From: Spinacia oleracea | Taxonomy: Eukaryota > Streptophyta > Magnoliopsida > Caryophyllales > Amaranthaceae | Assembly: GCF_020520425.1 (NCBI RefSeq) | Contig: NC_079487.1 | Location: 133,446,385-133,510,384 of the forward strand | Direction: 5' to 3' | Length of the DNA stretch: 64,000 nucleotides | Part shown: in pieces, positions 23,901-35,111 of the stretch | Numbering within the stretch: position 1 is the stretch's first letter | Layout of the letters: each line of letters begins with the position of its first letter | Position numbers and translations under genes: made by a program | Notes under the pieces: model-generated | Seen by the model: only the letters and a program-made list of their open reading frames with translations | Databases searched by the model: none | What the model was told of the DNA's origin: nothing

Positions 23901-26900
23901 CTGTTCACAACAGCCCTCTTACTAAGCCCCCTCTATATCTTTGCCGCCCCGCTCCTGCGCCTCATCGGAGAAACTCCCGCCATTTCGGAGGCAGCAGGTA
24001 CAATCACCTATTGCGGTTTATATATTTTTCGTACCATGTCATGTACCTTTACCTGGAATCACCTGTTTACACAACCATATCGTGTTCCTATCTGTACTCG
24101 TTTTAGTGCAACCTAGCTAGTGTACAATTTTCGCACAAACAATAACTATAAGTATATTCACAATGTCGTAATTGAGCAAACATGAAACATAAGCATAAAA
24201 ACTTTTTATTTGGAAAATTTATGTTGAGGGGAATTCATGATATCCAACAAGATAATGTTTTTCCTAATATGTTGACTACGAGTATAAATGACCATTACAA
24301 AAAATTGTACCATTAACGACGGAAAATTCCGTCGTTAAACGCCAATAATCGTTGATTAATGACGGGATTTCCTGCGAGAACCCGTCATAAAAGGGGATCG
24401 AAGTTAATGGAAAATTCCGCCGTTAACTCGTCGTAAAAGACATTTGCGACGGTTGTTCCCGTCTTTGTTGGTTATTAACCCCGTCGCATAAGGCTTTTGC
24501 GACGGGATGTTTGACCCGTCGTAATTAGGTTGTCGTTAAAGATACAAATTCTTGTAGTATACCGTCAAAGTTTTAAATGTTAGACCACGTGATTAGTTAA
24601 AGTGAAAAACTTTATGTAACGAGGAAATACTAGACTGTACTTTTGTTTTGTGTGTGATTTTAACTTAAAAAACCGTATTTTAATTAGATTAAATTTCTCA
24701 ATTTTTCAATTTCGTTAAAAATAAATTCCTGGATCTGTCATTGCGTTGTAGGTAGGGTAGCAAGATGGATGATACCACAACTATTTGCATACGCGACGGT
24801 ATTCCCAATTATAAAGTTCCTTCAAGCACAACGTAAGGTGATGACCATGGCAGCAATCACAGGGGTAGCTTTGGTAATACATGCATTTTTCTCGTGGTTG
24901 TTCATGCTCAAACTCGGGTGGGGCCTCGCTGGTGGAGCCACCGTGTTAGACACCTCGTGGTGGTTCATAGTTTTAGCCGAGCTTGCATACATTTTCAGTG
25001 GGAGGTGTGGTGAGGCTTGGAGTGGTTTTTCATGGAAGGCTTTTAGTGACTTATGGGGCTTTGTTAGGTTGTCTATTGCCTCTGCAGTAATGTTATGGTA
25101 AGACGTACACTATGATTATGACTAATTAACTCTTTCACAAATTCTTATTTGGTTGTTTATATTGTTCAAATCCTCTGTCCCATTTGCGTGTCCCATTATT
25201 ATCCCTTTTATGCGGTGATTGATTATAGGGATGGGCGGTGGTCAGGTCTGAAACAACTCGTACTGAGTCACGTGGAGTCGGACCCATTTATGACCAATGG
25301 GACAAATCGCTCAACCCGAACTTTTTTATGCTTAAATAGTCGTCCAAACTAATAAGACCCGTACAAACCCACCACATCCACCTAGCCTTCACAACCCACA
25401 TTAGCCCCAAAAACACACCTTCAAACCCACCCGACCTACACATCTCACATCATCCCCTCAAAACCGGTCCAAACCACCAATCCCACTCGACCAGTACAAC
25501 CCAATACGATCCACGTACGTAACCCACTAACCCACGACCCAACATGCGTATCCGTTTTCCCGACACAACTCACGACCCGATCCGCCCTTCGGTCCTGTGT
25601 CGACCATCCTTGACCCATGACCCACCAAACCCATCTTGCCCTACGATGTATCGGCCTTGTGCCCTTGTGTCAACCATCCTCGATCCACCCTACCTAATCA
25701 TTGGCCATCTCTAGCTGTATTTATGTTATAGGGAATGAGACACAATAGTGGGATAGAGGATTTGAATCGGTTGTTAAAGTGTTACAGAAATACACAAAAA
25801 AACTGCCATAACTAATCATCTTGTTTTTCAATCTCAATACTAATATTCACAGCTTAGAAACGTGGTATTTCATGGCTCTAATCCTATTCGCGGGGTACTT
25901 AAAGGATGCAGAAGTTTCGGTGGGTGCCTTATCAGTATGGTAAGACTGTAATGCTGATGCTGATTAATTATATCCGAATTCATGAATAATTGCTGTAATT
26001 AACAGTTCTTATTGTGAACTAAACTACATTTCAGCATGAACATACTAGGATGGTCAATGATGGTGGCTTTGGGATTCAATGCAGCCGTAAGGTATGTGCT
26101 ATATGCCTCGATCCCTCATTCGATATGAAATTCATCTTCTCATTTCATTACATTCACGTTCTGCAAATCAGTCAGTTGTATACTTGTATGCTATGGCTTT
26201 GTTCTCTTCACCTGGTATGGTCTGAATGTTTTCTGCGAATACTTTTTTTCTTTTTCTGGTCTGGTCTAGTCTGTCCTGGTTTGATCTTTCTGATCATCCT
26301 CAGTTCATCTTCTCATTTTATTACATTCATGTTCTGCTTATCAATGTTATGACTTTGTTCTCTTCACCTGGTATGGTCTGAATGTTTTCTGCGAGTGCTT
26401 TTTTTTTTCTCGTCTGATCTATCCTGTTTTTTATATTTATGACATTTGCACGAGGCATATAAACAACATACTCCGTAGATATTACGAGTATTTGCAAGCG
26501 AGTACATTCCGGCCTATTTACCACTACAACAAGTTATGATGATCTTTGAATGGATTGTGTTTGTGAAGTGTAAGGGTATCGAATGAACTCGGAGCAGCAC
26601 GTCCCAGAATGGCAAAGTTCTCAGTTTTAGTATCAGTAATAACATCATTCTTGCTGGGATTAATCATGGCAACAATGTTGATTATCTATCGAAAAGAATA
26701 TCCGGTAATATTTTCCAACAGTAAAGAGGTACAAGAGCTTGTCACTGAGCTCACCCCAATTCTTGCAATCAGCATTACCATCAACAATTTTCAGCCTGTT
26801 CTCTCAGGTATGTCCAACATGCATTTAACCAGTTTTAGTTATACGAAGTTCATGTTTTTTCGGGTTTATCTTGGGTCTACAAATTGAGTTCAGTTCTTCT

Positions 26901-27183
26901 TACCTGGTCTGGTTTGATTCTTTTAGTTTTTGGTCCGTATATTTTCTATATGTGCTTTTTGCGTTCTCTAATTTAACTTTTTCTAATCTGGTCTGATTCT
27001 AAGAAGAAGAATCATCTTTGAAACTGATTTTCTTTTTCTTTATTGGCTTTCCAAAGGTGTGGCAATTGGAGCTGGATGGCAAGCATTGATTGCATACATT
27101 AACATTGGATGTTACTACATATTGGGAATTCCCATGGGGCTCACACTCGGATACGTGCTTGGCTTCGGCGTCAAGGTAACTTT

Positions 27184-27218
<35 letters not shown>

Positions 27219-28014
27219 GGAGGGAGAGGTATCTAAGGTATCTTTGTCACACCAAGTTTTTAGTGGAAAAACATGGCATGAAGGCATAAACTCATATACT
27301 CCATACAAAGTTACTAATAACGTATATTCCTAAATGGATGTAACAATATATACACCCAGTAATTCAATACTCCTTCTGTCCCTTAATACTCGACATGTTT
27401 TGACCGGACACGCTTGTCAATACACAACTTTGACCACCAGTTTCTTTAACTACATGTTATAAAACCTTACAACAATATTAGTATTTTGAAAATATACTAA
27501 CATTTATTTCCATATACTAGAAATAAAATAGGGTCAAATTGAATCATGTAAATGATACAAAAAGTCAAACCGGGTCAAGTAATAAGGGATGGAGAAAGTA
27601 TGAAGTATTATGGATCATAAAAGAAACCTCGTGAACGATTTTAGTTACGAGTATATTATTACAAACCACTTAAAAACATACTCCATAGTAAAGATTTTTC
27701 TCTTGATTTTTGGAACAAAATATATCGTAATCTGTACAAATGTTGCAGGGGATATGGTACGGGATGCTGAGCGGTACATGTGCGCAAACAATTATCCTAT
27801 TTTCAATCGTCTACAAAACCAATTGGGACAAAGAGGTAAACTTAACTTAAACCACATAATTAACGAGAATATAAATTAAGAATAATGATTCCTTAACCAT
27901 CAACTTGGGCGTCTTGGCTACTGATATTATATGCAGGCTTCAATTGCTGGAGAAAGGATACGGAAATGGGGAGGTCATCAAGATGGTGCGAAAACCAAAG
28001 AAATTGTAGCTTAG
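20982..28014 (+). CDS. MATE efflux transporter, DETOXIFICATION (DTX33/35-like), copy 2
   Basis: Tandem paralogue of the gene at 13238, with the same predicted role as a proton- or ion-driven membrane exporter; substrate unknown. Exons: 20982-21314, 23802-23997, 24752-25097, 25853-25939, 26035-26091, 26569-26807, 27057-27175, 27749-27835, 27937-28014; 1542 nt, 513 aa. Exons 2-8 have exactly the same lengths (196, 346, 87, 57, 239, 119, 87) and phases as in copy 1; only the first and last exons differ. The leader is longer, with an Ala/Asp stretch after NNNSKQPLLSS. Shared motifs include LETLCGQAFGA, FLQAQRKV, SGRCGEAWSGFSW, VRVSNELGAARPR and ITINNFQPVLSG. The ATG at 20982 is preceded in frame by GTG, which is not taken as a start. 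Introns carry a CACTA-like element and MITEs. Looks intact. Confidence 0.94.
21913..22157. mobile_element. Stowaway-type MITE
   Basis: 245 bp in MATE 2 intron 1. Left end CTCCCTCCGTTCTTAAATAT after TA, right end in reverse complement CTCCCTCCGTTCTCGAAAAT. The TA on the right flank has been lost. Confidence 0.75.
22667..22916. mobile_element. Degenerate Stowaway-type MITE
   Basis: The left end CTACCTCTATTTCATAATGA after TA, and an interior with 'gatgggtgtaagaaaaag', match the outer MITE of MATE 1 (15495-16036). The right end is worn (ATGAAACGG), so the boundary is approximate. Confidence 0.55.
24293..24559. mobile_element. CACTA-like non-autonomous element
   Basis: Inverted ends ATTACAAAAAATTGTACC and, in reverse complement, ACTACAAGAATTTGTATC, both running into TTAACGAC. 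The interior is made of GCGACGGG/CCCGTCG motifs in both orientations, the usual subterminal repeat pattern of small Enspm/CACTA derivatives. Target flanks GAC and TAC agree at two of three bases. It lies in MATE 2 intron 2. Confidence 0.65.
25240..25710. repeat. Degenerate GACCCG/AACCCAC repeat region
   Basis: Low-complexity, pyrimidine-rich DNA in MATE 2 intron 3 with many copies of CCCAC, CGACCC and AACCCA. Of the same general kind as 225-600, 10120-10350 and 28640-28930. No coding potential. Confidence 0.5.
26131..26410. repeat. Duplicated segment in MATE 2 intron 5
   Basis: About 105-120 bp starting TTCATCTTCTCATTT occurs at 26131 and again at 26304. Both copies run through 'cacctggtatggtctgaatg' to TTTTCTGCGA. 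The copies are near-identical, so this is a recent local tandem duplication. Confidence 0.75.
27185..27219. repeat. (TTG)n microsatellite
   Basis: About eleven TTG/GTT units just inside MATE 2 intron 7, a few bases after the exon 7 donor. Likely to vary in length between individuals. Confidence 0.9.
27370..27598. mobile_element. Stowaway-type MITE
   Basis: 229 bp in MATE 2 intron 7. Left end CTCCTTCTGTCCCTTAATAC, right end in reverse complement CTTTCTCCATCCCTTATTAC, with TA on both sides. Confidence 0.75.
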
Positions 28015-30709
28015 AAAACTACTCCTTGCGTAGTATTTTTGGTTTCAAATAAGTGTAAGTTAGAGCCTGTGGGAGTAGAAAATATTGTACTCCAAAGTTC
28101 TAATTTCGCGATTAGAATTAGAATTGATGATGATGATTAGAGAATCTAAATCTAAATTTCAGGAGCTGAACATGAGAAGTTTAGTGTCCTTGATTCTCTT
28201 AACAAGGAGTGGTTTTTTATTAACATACCAGCACAGTACTTGGAAAGCATGAACAAAAAAAATACTCGGCAAAAACTGATCGAAAATGCAGCGCACTAGC
28301 CATTTTTACTGCACATAGAGTAGTAAAGAATTGCAAGTAAATGCAAAATCCTAACTTCATATGATCCCAGCACGGTAAAACCTTCGTATGGCTAAAACAA
28401 ACATGCTATCCCAAGCCAAGCAAAAACCACTATTCGAGCATCATTAAATAACATAAATAAACGTGACAATTATTATAATGCAGAGGCTCATAGTAAAAAG
28501 TCCTACTACGATTCAAACAAGCAAGAATTAAAAGTTCTTCTAGCAACTTTATCCCCTTGCCACTACTTAAGCCAAACATGTCAAGAAAACTACTTAAGCT
28601 TAATTGCATACAAATACAAGCCTCTAAGCTAGTGCTTCCAATTAGACCGGATCAAAAGACAGGCAGGCCAGGATCAGGTCGGTCCAAAACATAAAAATCA
28701 TCCCATCGTTTGGGTCCAGCCCAAGATTTGGGTCGATTTTTTGTGCCCTGAACCACTATTTCGGGCCATTTTCGGTCCGGGTCAAATTTATAACCAAAAG
28801 TGTAGTTTTACATTGCCAAATCCCATCAAAATCATGTAATTTCATGCCGGGTCGGGATCGAAATTGGGCCTAAAAAAGCTGCCCAAATATACAGATCGTG
28901 TCGGGCTCATATTGATCAAGTCTACTTCCAATAAAGCAAACACCACAAAAGGGATACTTCAATAAAGCAAACACCACAAAAGGTATACTTCCAGAGTCTC
29001 AAACACAAAATGTAAAGAGATTTCCTCCCAATTCACAAAATAACACATCTGAAAACACCAACTAGTCAACCACAGCCTCTACAATCATAGGCCTCGGTAA
29101 CAAGTATAGCCTGTGCATCTTAAACATAGGCTTCAGTAACAAATACAGACCGTGCATCAAAAACACATTAATAAGTACTCCCAAGCTACAACAAAATAAA
29201 CCAAACTAAAAAAATCCCACTATAAACTACTCACAAACACGACTAGTCTACAATGGAGAACTCAAAACACTCACAGGCAGGAATCTAGCTTGCTTCTTAC
29301 TACTCCCGTACATCAGTAAAGATACGAAAACCATAACAAGCTTAACCATCTACTCAGAAAATTGTTGCAAGAATTCGATAAATTAAGCATTACCTGAAAT
29401 ATCGCAAAAGTGCGCCTACAGCCCGACTTGAAAACAAAATGCCAGGACAACACTAATCACAACGCTACGCTAGGACAAGTTCATCAACAGATAAATGTGA
29501 TGTATTACAAATAATCTGAGCTCTGGAACATTAACTAATTCATAAGTTCCTTGGGGCAAGTGCAAAATCAATGCAGGATAAAACAAAACATCCTAAACAT
29601 ATACACTTTGGCACTTTTCCTTCATCAGTTCATCTACAGCTAAATTTGAAGATCACAAATAACTTGAATACAAATAAAACCTCTACCTTGGCATATACAG
29701 ATCCGAGTTTACTATAATATAATCAACCAAATTCAAGTTTGTCAGCATTTTCAAAACCATATCAGTAGAAAATTTTCATGTACTAGTAGTAACTTCAAAC
29801 ATAGACCGATAAACTGTATCTAAGAAAATGCTCTCAACCACATGCATATATTTAGTACACCAAGTCAATACTAATCGATCATGCAAACATCGCAAACCAC
29901 AATTCATTCCTCTATAGAGTCAGTTGGGACCAAATATCAAACTTTATTAGTCAGCAGCTTAACACCATATCTTCATTTCAGAAAGGTAAACCCCTTAATT
30001 TACTTCTCACAACACCAATCACAAACAGATTTGACCAATAGAGCCAATAGTAACATGAATGGCATCATTGCATCACCACTACCAAACAGCCCCCAACGCT
30101 ACTTTAGAATTCAGCAACCTTAACCAACTGTTCCTACAATTCATACTAATCCTAAATTTCTAATCTTACACTCTATGTTTGTCATCAAATACTTCTCAAA
30201 TGCAAGCTCGACAATTCAACTAAACCCTAACCTTGTATTTGTCATCCAACCCTCATCAAATCCAAGCACAACCATACTACACAACTTTTCCTCCTCGAAT
30301 AATATTCTGCAATGAATACGAAAGACAATTGAACAAGCATTACACAATCCCAGTACTAAATGCACAATGGGACAAAACAATAAACACATTTGAGAATCAA
30401 TGCATTTCCTCAACCATCAAGCACAATAAAAGAAAACAAACTATAATGAACTGATTAACTCACAAGGCTAAATCACATCAAACCATTGATTTTCATCAAA
30501 CAAACAAAAAGCCACAATCACAAAACCAAAATAACAAATCGTAAACATAACAGCAATAAAATGATAATGACAATAACAATTAAGCATATCCCAAAATCTC
30601 ATCATCATAACAAAATCCATAAAAAACAACCAAAAAAGAGTTAAGATTAAATTATCTCAATTCTTAAAATGTATTTTCTCTGCTAAAAATAACAACCTGT
30701 AGACCTGAC
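28015..30709. other. Intergenic region between MATE 2 and RPL27a
   Basis: 2.7 kb, A-rich on the plus strand. At about 28640-28930 it contains a degenerate GGGTC/CGGGTC repeat patch, then a direct duplication of 'aataaagcaaacaccacaaa' (28930 and 28961). The part nearest 30709 is the 3' side of the minus-strand RPL27a gene. Short ORFs here have no recognisable protein. Confidence 0.6.
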
Positions 30710-31153
30710 TTAAGCAGTAAGAAGAACAGCCCCGCCATTCTCTTTAATCTTCTTCTCAGCAACTTTAGAAATCAACTTAGCCTTAACAACAACAGCTTGA
30801 TTCTCCGGCAAAACACCCTTACCCAGAACCTTAAAATACCCAAACTGCGTGACATCAATCACCGGCGCTTTCCCTTCTTTCGCCGCCTTCTCTCTCACGT
30901 CTTCGGGAACCATTGACCAGAGCTTGTCGAGGTTGACAATGGGGCAGTGGAACCTGTTGCGAAGCTTGTGGAAGTAACGCATACCGACTTTGCCGAAGTA
31001 CCCAGGATGGTACTTGTCGAACATGATACGGTGGTGGTGCATACCTCCGGCATTACCACGACCTCCGGGATGCTTACGGTGCTTTCCGATACGACCATGT
31101 CCGGCGGAGACGTGGCCTCTCTTCTTCCTGTTCTTCTTCAAGTGAGTTGTCAT
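30710..31153 (-). CDS. RPL27A: 60S ribosomal protein L27a (uL15)
   Basis: Cytosolic large-subunit ribosomal protein, 147 aa, uninterrupted, as usual for plant L27a genes. The start [20 protein letters not shown], the Gly/His/Arg-rich loop ([18 protein letters not shown], then MHHHRI) and the C-terminal L18e/L15 fold ([21 protein letters not shown]) are all complete. The ATG sits in a CCGCC-ATGA context. Upstream are two telo-boxes and two site II motifs, a pair known to drive ribosomal protein genes in dividing cells. It is divergent to the LINE-filled region and matches Arabidopsis At1g70600 in position as well as sequence. Near certain. Confidence 0.97.
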   Translation of the reverse strand: MTTHLKKNRKKRGHVSAGHGRIGKHRKHPGGRGNAGGMHHHRIMFDKYHPGYFGKVGMRYFHKLRNRFHCPIVNLDKLWSMVPEDVREKAAKEGKAPVIDVTQFGYFKVLGKGVLPENQAVVVKAKLISKVAEKKIKENGGAVLLTA

Positions 31154-31172
31154 GGCGGAATTTTCTCTGTCC

Positions 31173-31303
31173 TAGGGTTTCTCTCTCTAGAATTGGGGGA
31201 AATGTGGAGGCAAGGAAAGAGAGATTAGGGTTTGTGAGTTTTATGGCGTGAGAAGGGGTGAAAGGAAATGAGGTGGGCTTCTGAGAAAATGTATTGAAGC
31301 CCA
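31173..31303 (-). promoter_or_regulatory. Telo-box and site II promoter motifs of RPL27a
   Basis: On the minus strand AAACCCTA (telo-box) occurs at 31180-31173 and 31233-31226. Site II hexamers (TGGGCT, either orientation) lie at 31274-31279 and 31298-31303. This combination is well described for plant ribosomal protein promoters, bound by Pur-alpha and TCP factors. The telo-boxes probably lie in the 5' UTR. Confidence 0.7.
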
Positions 31304-31659
31304 ATTAAGTTGGTTAGTTTTTTTGGTTAGTTAGTGAAATACTGAAATATTACGATGGTGTTGAAATTTATACTTTTTAAAGGTTTTTCCTTTTTGTGAT
31401 AGGAATTTTTTATAGAAATTTCGTCAAAATAATTTTGTTATGATGATGAGATTTTGGGAAATTAGGGCTATTAACGATTATTAACTTAGGTCAAAATAAT
31501 TTTTTTGAAAAAGTAGAGGAAAAAAAAACATGTGAACAAAATTATTTCGTATGAAATATTTAACCGTGGTGGTTTGATTAACTTAATTGCGGTAAATTAA
31601 AATAACTAAGAATAAAAATATTCATCGATTAATCCTTTAAAAATGTATAGCTAGGCCAA

Positions 31660-32540
31660 GAGAGGGATGAATGTGGAACGAATCTTCCCTAGATGTGGTG
31701 AGTGCCCAGAAAGAAAAAAAAACACACATGTTGTTGTGTAAGGAAGCACGAGTTCTTTGGCGAATGTCTCCTGCTCGGCTGGAGTTGAAGGATTGGCTAC
31801 TAAGTTTTGTGGAATGGTGTGAGAATTTTGCTAGCATGTGCAAACTTGACATTGCTTATGAGATGATCATGATGCTCATATGGCAGATATGGAATGTGCG
31901 TAATGAGTGGGTCTTTGAGAGGAAGACCACTGATCCGCCGGATTTTGTGCGACCGGAGATGAGATTATCTGGGGACTATGAGGCTGCAAGGAAACGGGAC
32001 GAGGGTGCCTCAAGGAGCACTGGCAGAAGTGCCACACACTAGATACCTCCACCGGCCGGCTTGTGAAATATTAACACTGATGTTGCATTAGGTATATGAA
32101 CCACGAGCATGGGAATTGTTGTATGGGATAGTAAGGGAGACGTTGTAACGACAACAGGGAAGAAAGTGCAGATGGCGACATCGCCTCTGCTGGCCGAAGC
32201 AAAGGCACTACTCTTTGGGATGCAGCTTGCTTATGATGCGGGATACGGACAAGTTGAAGTGGAGACCGATTGCCTCACGTTAGCTAATATGCTCACGAAG
32301 AACCCGTGCGAGAGATCATCAGCTCAAGTAATAGCCAATGACATTGTCAGTTTTGCTAATTTATTTGCTAGTTGTTCTTTCTGCTTTGCAAAGCATAATT
32401 GTAGTGAAGTGACTCATGTCATGGCCAAGTCTTCCCTCACCTTTGAGGAGGAACTAGTATGGCTGGATGATTTCCCACCGAATATTGTTTCAATTATTGG
32501 GTTGTTATTGCATTATATATATCTTGATCTCTATTACTGA
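31660..32540 (+). mobile_element. Old 5'-truncated LINE fragment (zinc-knuckle remnant and RNase H)
   Basis: The first part (31671-32042) reads LLCKEARVLWR ... LIWQIWNVRNEWVFERK, typical of the region just before RNase H in plant L1-like ORF2. The second (from about 32046) reads PPPAGL, NINTDVALG, GIVVWDSKGDVV, LLAEAKALLFGM and VEVETDCLTLANML, the RNase H fold with D, E and D residues. The two parts are in different frames, and in-frame stops sit beside NINTDVALG. No tail or target duplication remains. A fossil, clearly older than the LINE at 33135. Confidence 0.8.
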
Positions 32541-33134
32541 GTTATTAATCCAATATTTATCGTCATTGGTGTTTCGTGATGTATCATTTTCAGGCCTATT
32601 GTCCCCGTAATTGTTTGACATTTTGCCCGACCAATTGAGCTTTTTTGCCCGACTAAAGACGACTATGAATTGTCCAATTTCGGTAGCATGCATAGTCAAC
32701 CGTTTTTACACATGAAGTTGATGATCATAGTGACTGAATGCTCCTGAATTAAATTGCGAAATAAGTCCTGAAATTGTAGTTAAGCAAAAAAGAACAGAGC
32801 TTAAGTTGTGTATACGAATTTGGCAATTGTTTCCACTTATTTAATCTTATTATAAAAAGAAAAATAATTATTATATAGTCAATTGAATCAATGGTATAGA
32901 TTAAATAACGAGAAATATATGGTCATGATTAAAAGATTATAGTGGCTACATATTATATTGAACATCAAATAAATAGGGCAAAATTGTCAAAAAGTACATT
33001 TTTTTTTGCCTCACTTTATGAGCTAGTACCTTATATTTTTAGTTTTGTCAAATAATACATTGAATTAAACACTTGTTTTAAAAATAGTACCTTGTTGCAA
33101 TATTCCAGCCAAAATCACAATATTCCGGCCATTT

Positions 33135-34859
33135 TTTTTTTTTTTTTTTGGTGTAAAGAGGGGAAGCAGGGCTTCCTTAAGAAAGAGAAAAATGCGAAAA
33201 ATAAACTAAGGGAAATAAACTATGTAGTACTTGACTAAACTACTGAACTATGGAACCTCATTCCATCATGCTGCAATGGCCGGAACCAAACGGAGTAACC
33301 CAATCCCACTCATGTCCTCCAATAAAATGGCCCGAAGACCCTCCGGGGCCGCCTCAAGCAGTACCATCTTTTCTTCCAGTTCAACACCATAGTTAGCTAA
33401 CCAGTCGGCCGCGCGATTGGCCTCCCTATAGCAATGTTGAACTGTAACTTCCCATTTCGGTCGATCCATCATCGAGCGGCATTTGGAGATCAAATGAAAA
33501 TAAGGAGAGGTGGTATTAACTTCATCCACCAGTGCTCGTACCACAATTTCCGAGTCTACAGACAGTTGGATCCGTTTGTGTCCCCCGTTCCATGCCACTG
33601 CTAGCCCCGTCAGCACTGCCCATATCTCAGCCTTCGTCGACGAGCATTTACCACAGCTTGCAGCAAACATCTCAAAAAGTTCCCCTCGATGTCCCCTAAT
33701 GATCCCTCTAGCCCCTGCCGCACCGGGATTTCCTTTAGCCGCCCCATCCGTGTTCAACCGTACCCATCCCTCACGCGGATGTTCCCATTTCACCAAGATC
33801 TTCTTCTTGTTCCGTGCTGTATGTGCTTCACACCTATCAGTCCTATCCATGGCTTTTTTTATCAACCCCACTTTGGCCATAATAAATCCCAACTGGTCTA
33901 CAGGGATGTCCGCATTTCTCTCGAAGCAACGGTTGTTTCGCCATTTCCATATCCACCATATGGTGTTTGCGAAAACTATGGGCCAATCTTCATCCCTTGT
34001 GTTTTCTTTTGGGCATATATTCGCATCAATCCAATCATTCACATCCTTGCTAAACAATTCATACTCAGTCATTGCTGGGTATTTTCTCCATACCATGGTC
34101 GCCGCGGGGCATCTACGAAGAATATGATCAACTGGTTCCTCATTTGCTCCACAGACCAAGCAGCTCGGGTCATTGGTGAAGCCCCGTATCATCCTGTTTG
34201 TGTTCGTCATCAGCCTATCCCTCAGTATTAGCCACATGAAAAATCGAATTCGCTGCGGGACTTTAACTCTCCATACCTGCGACCAGTTTCTATGGCCCCC
34301 CATATGTGCCTCCCCTCGAATGATGTTTAGGGCCGACTTTATTGTGAATCCTCCAGATGATGAACCATTCTAGTACACACGGTCGATGGCTGACTCGTCT
34401 TCCTGTAGCTCAAATGATTCTATGGTTTTTAGTATTGCTCCTGGAAGAAAGTGTGCAAATAACTCCCATTTCCAACCATGAGTTTGTTCCCACATCTCGC
34501 TCACTGTATAATCTTGCAAGCTCAATGGTACCTCCCGAGTTGCGCTGTCTAACAGTGGGGTGGGTGACGCCCATAAACTGTGCCAAAAAAAAGTCTTCTT
34601 TCCATTGCCCAGTGCCATACTTACCCCCTTCCGTAGTGTATCTACGTTATCTACTATGCCCCTCCATGCATTCGATGCATTCGGTTTGTGTCGGAACATG
34701 TCTACGTCACACCGTCCTTCACAGTACTTGCTACGGAGCACTCTCGACCATAAAGATTTCGGTTCTGCCAACACACGCCATCCCAACTTAGTAAGGAAGG
34801 CGGCATTCGCTTGCCTCATTGCCCGTATGCCTAGTCCTCCATTGCTCTTTGTTTTTGTG
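33135..34859 (-). mobile_element. 5'-truncated L1-type LINE, 3' part of ORF2, young insertion
   Basis: Read on the minus strand, it encodes the reverse transcriptase C-terminal region (NGGLGIRAM, FFWHSLW), the zinc-binding region (CLVCGANEEPVDHILRRC) and an RNase H domain with D, E, D and D residues (RLNTDGA, TKAEIWAV, LSVDSE, NRAADWLAN). It ends at 33266, with about 115 bp of 3' UTR and a poly(A) tail seen as T at 33135-33149. A perfect 15-bp duplication, ATATTCCGGCCATTT, flanks it (33120-33134, 34860-34874). The only interruption seen is one in-frame TAG (34370-34372) between DRVY and NGSSSGG. Endonuclease and most of the reverse transcriptase are missing through 5' truncation, so it cannot move by itself. 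Confidence 0.92.
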
Positions 34860-35111
34860 ATATTCCGGCCATTTGTCATTGTATAATTCGAAACCAAATG
34901 ACCCGACTTGCAAATAACTCGAACTAACTCGAACTGACACGACACGTTTCGTTAACGTTTAACACACCCCAAATAGAAAAAATGGAAAAATAAAAGAAAA
35001 TTAAAGGGGCCAAGGGAAGAGACAGAAGCCGCAGAACTACAGAAGCGTAATATCAACGGTAATTTGGCATTTCCACACGTTAGAAAGAAACTACAAGCTG
35101 ATAGCTCATCA

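Larger units (their letters stand above)
31154..35111. other. Intergenic region between RPL27a and ABCB26
   Basis: 4 kb with divergent promoters at its two ends (RPL27a to the left, ABCB26 to the right). Most of the middle is two LINE fragments in opposite orientation. Between them (32560-33119) is AT-rich DNA with no recognised gene. Confidence 0.7.

Noticed and set aside
31173-31233. TAGGGTTT as interstitial telomere repeat
   Set aside because: There are only two isolated units in a ribosomal protein promoter; these are telo-box regulatory motifs.
31671-32540. Two ORFs that might be host RNase H genes
   Set aside because: Motifs match LINE ORF2 C-terminal parts, the parts are in different frames with stops, and no start or splice sites support a host gene.
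33510-34231. Plus-strand open frames of 180-205 codons
   Set aside because: They are antisense to the LINE coding region, whose minus-strand translation has clear zinc-knuckle and RNase H motifs.
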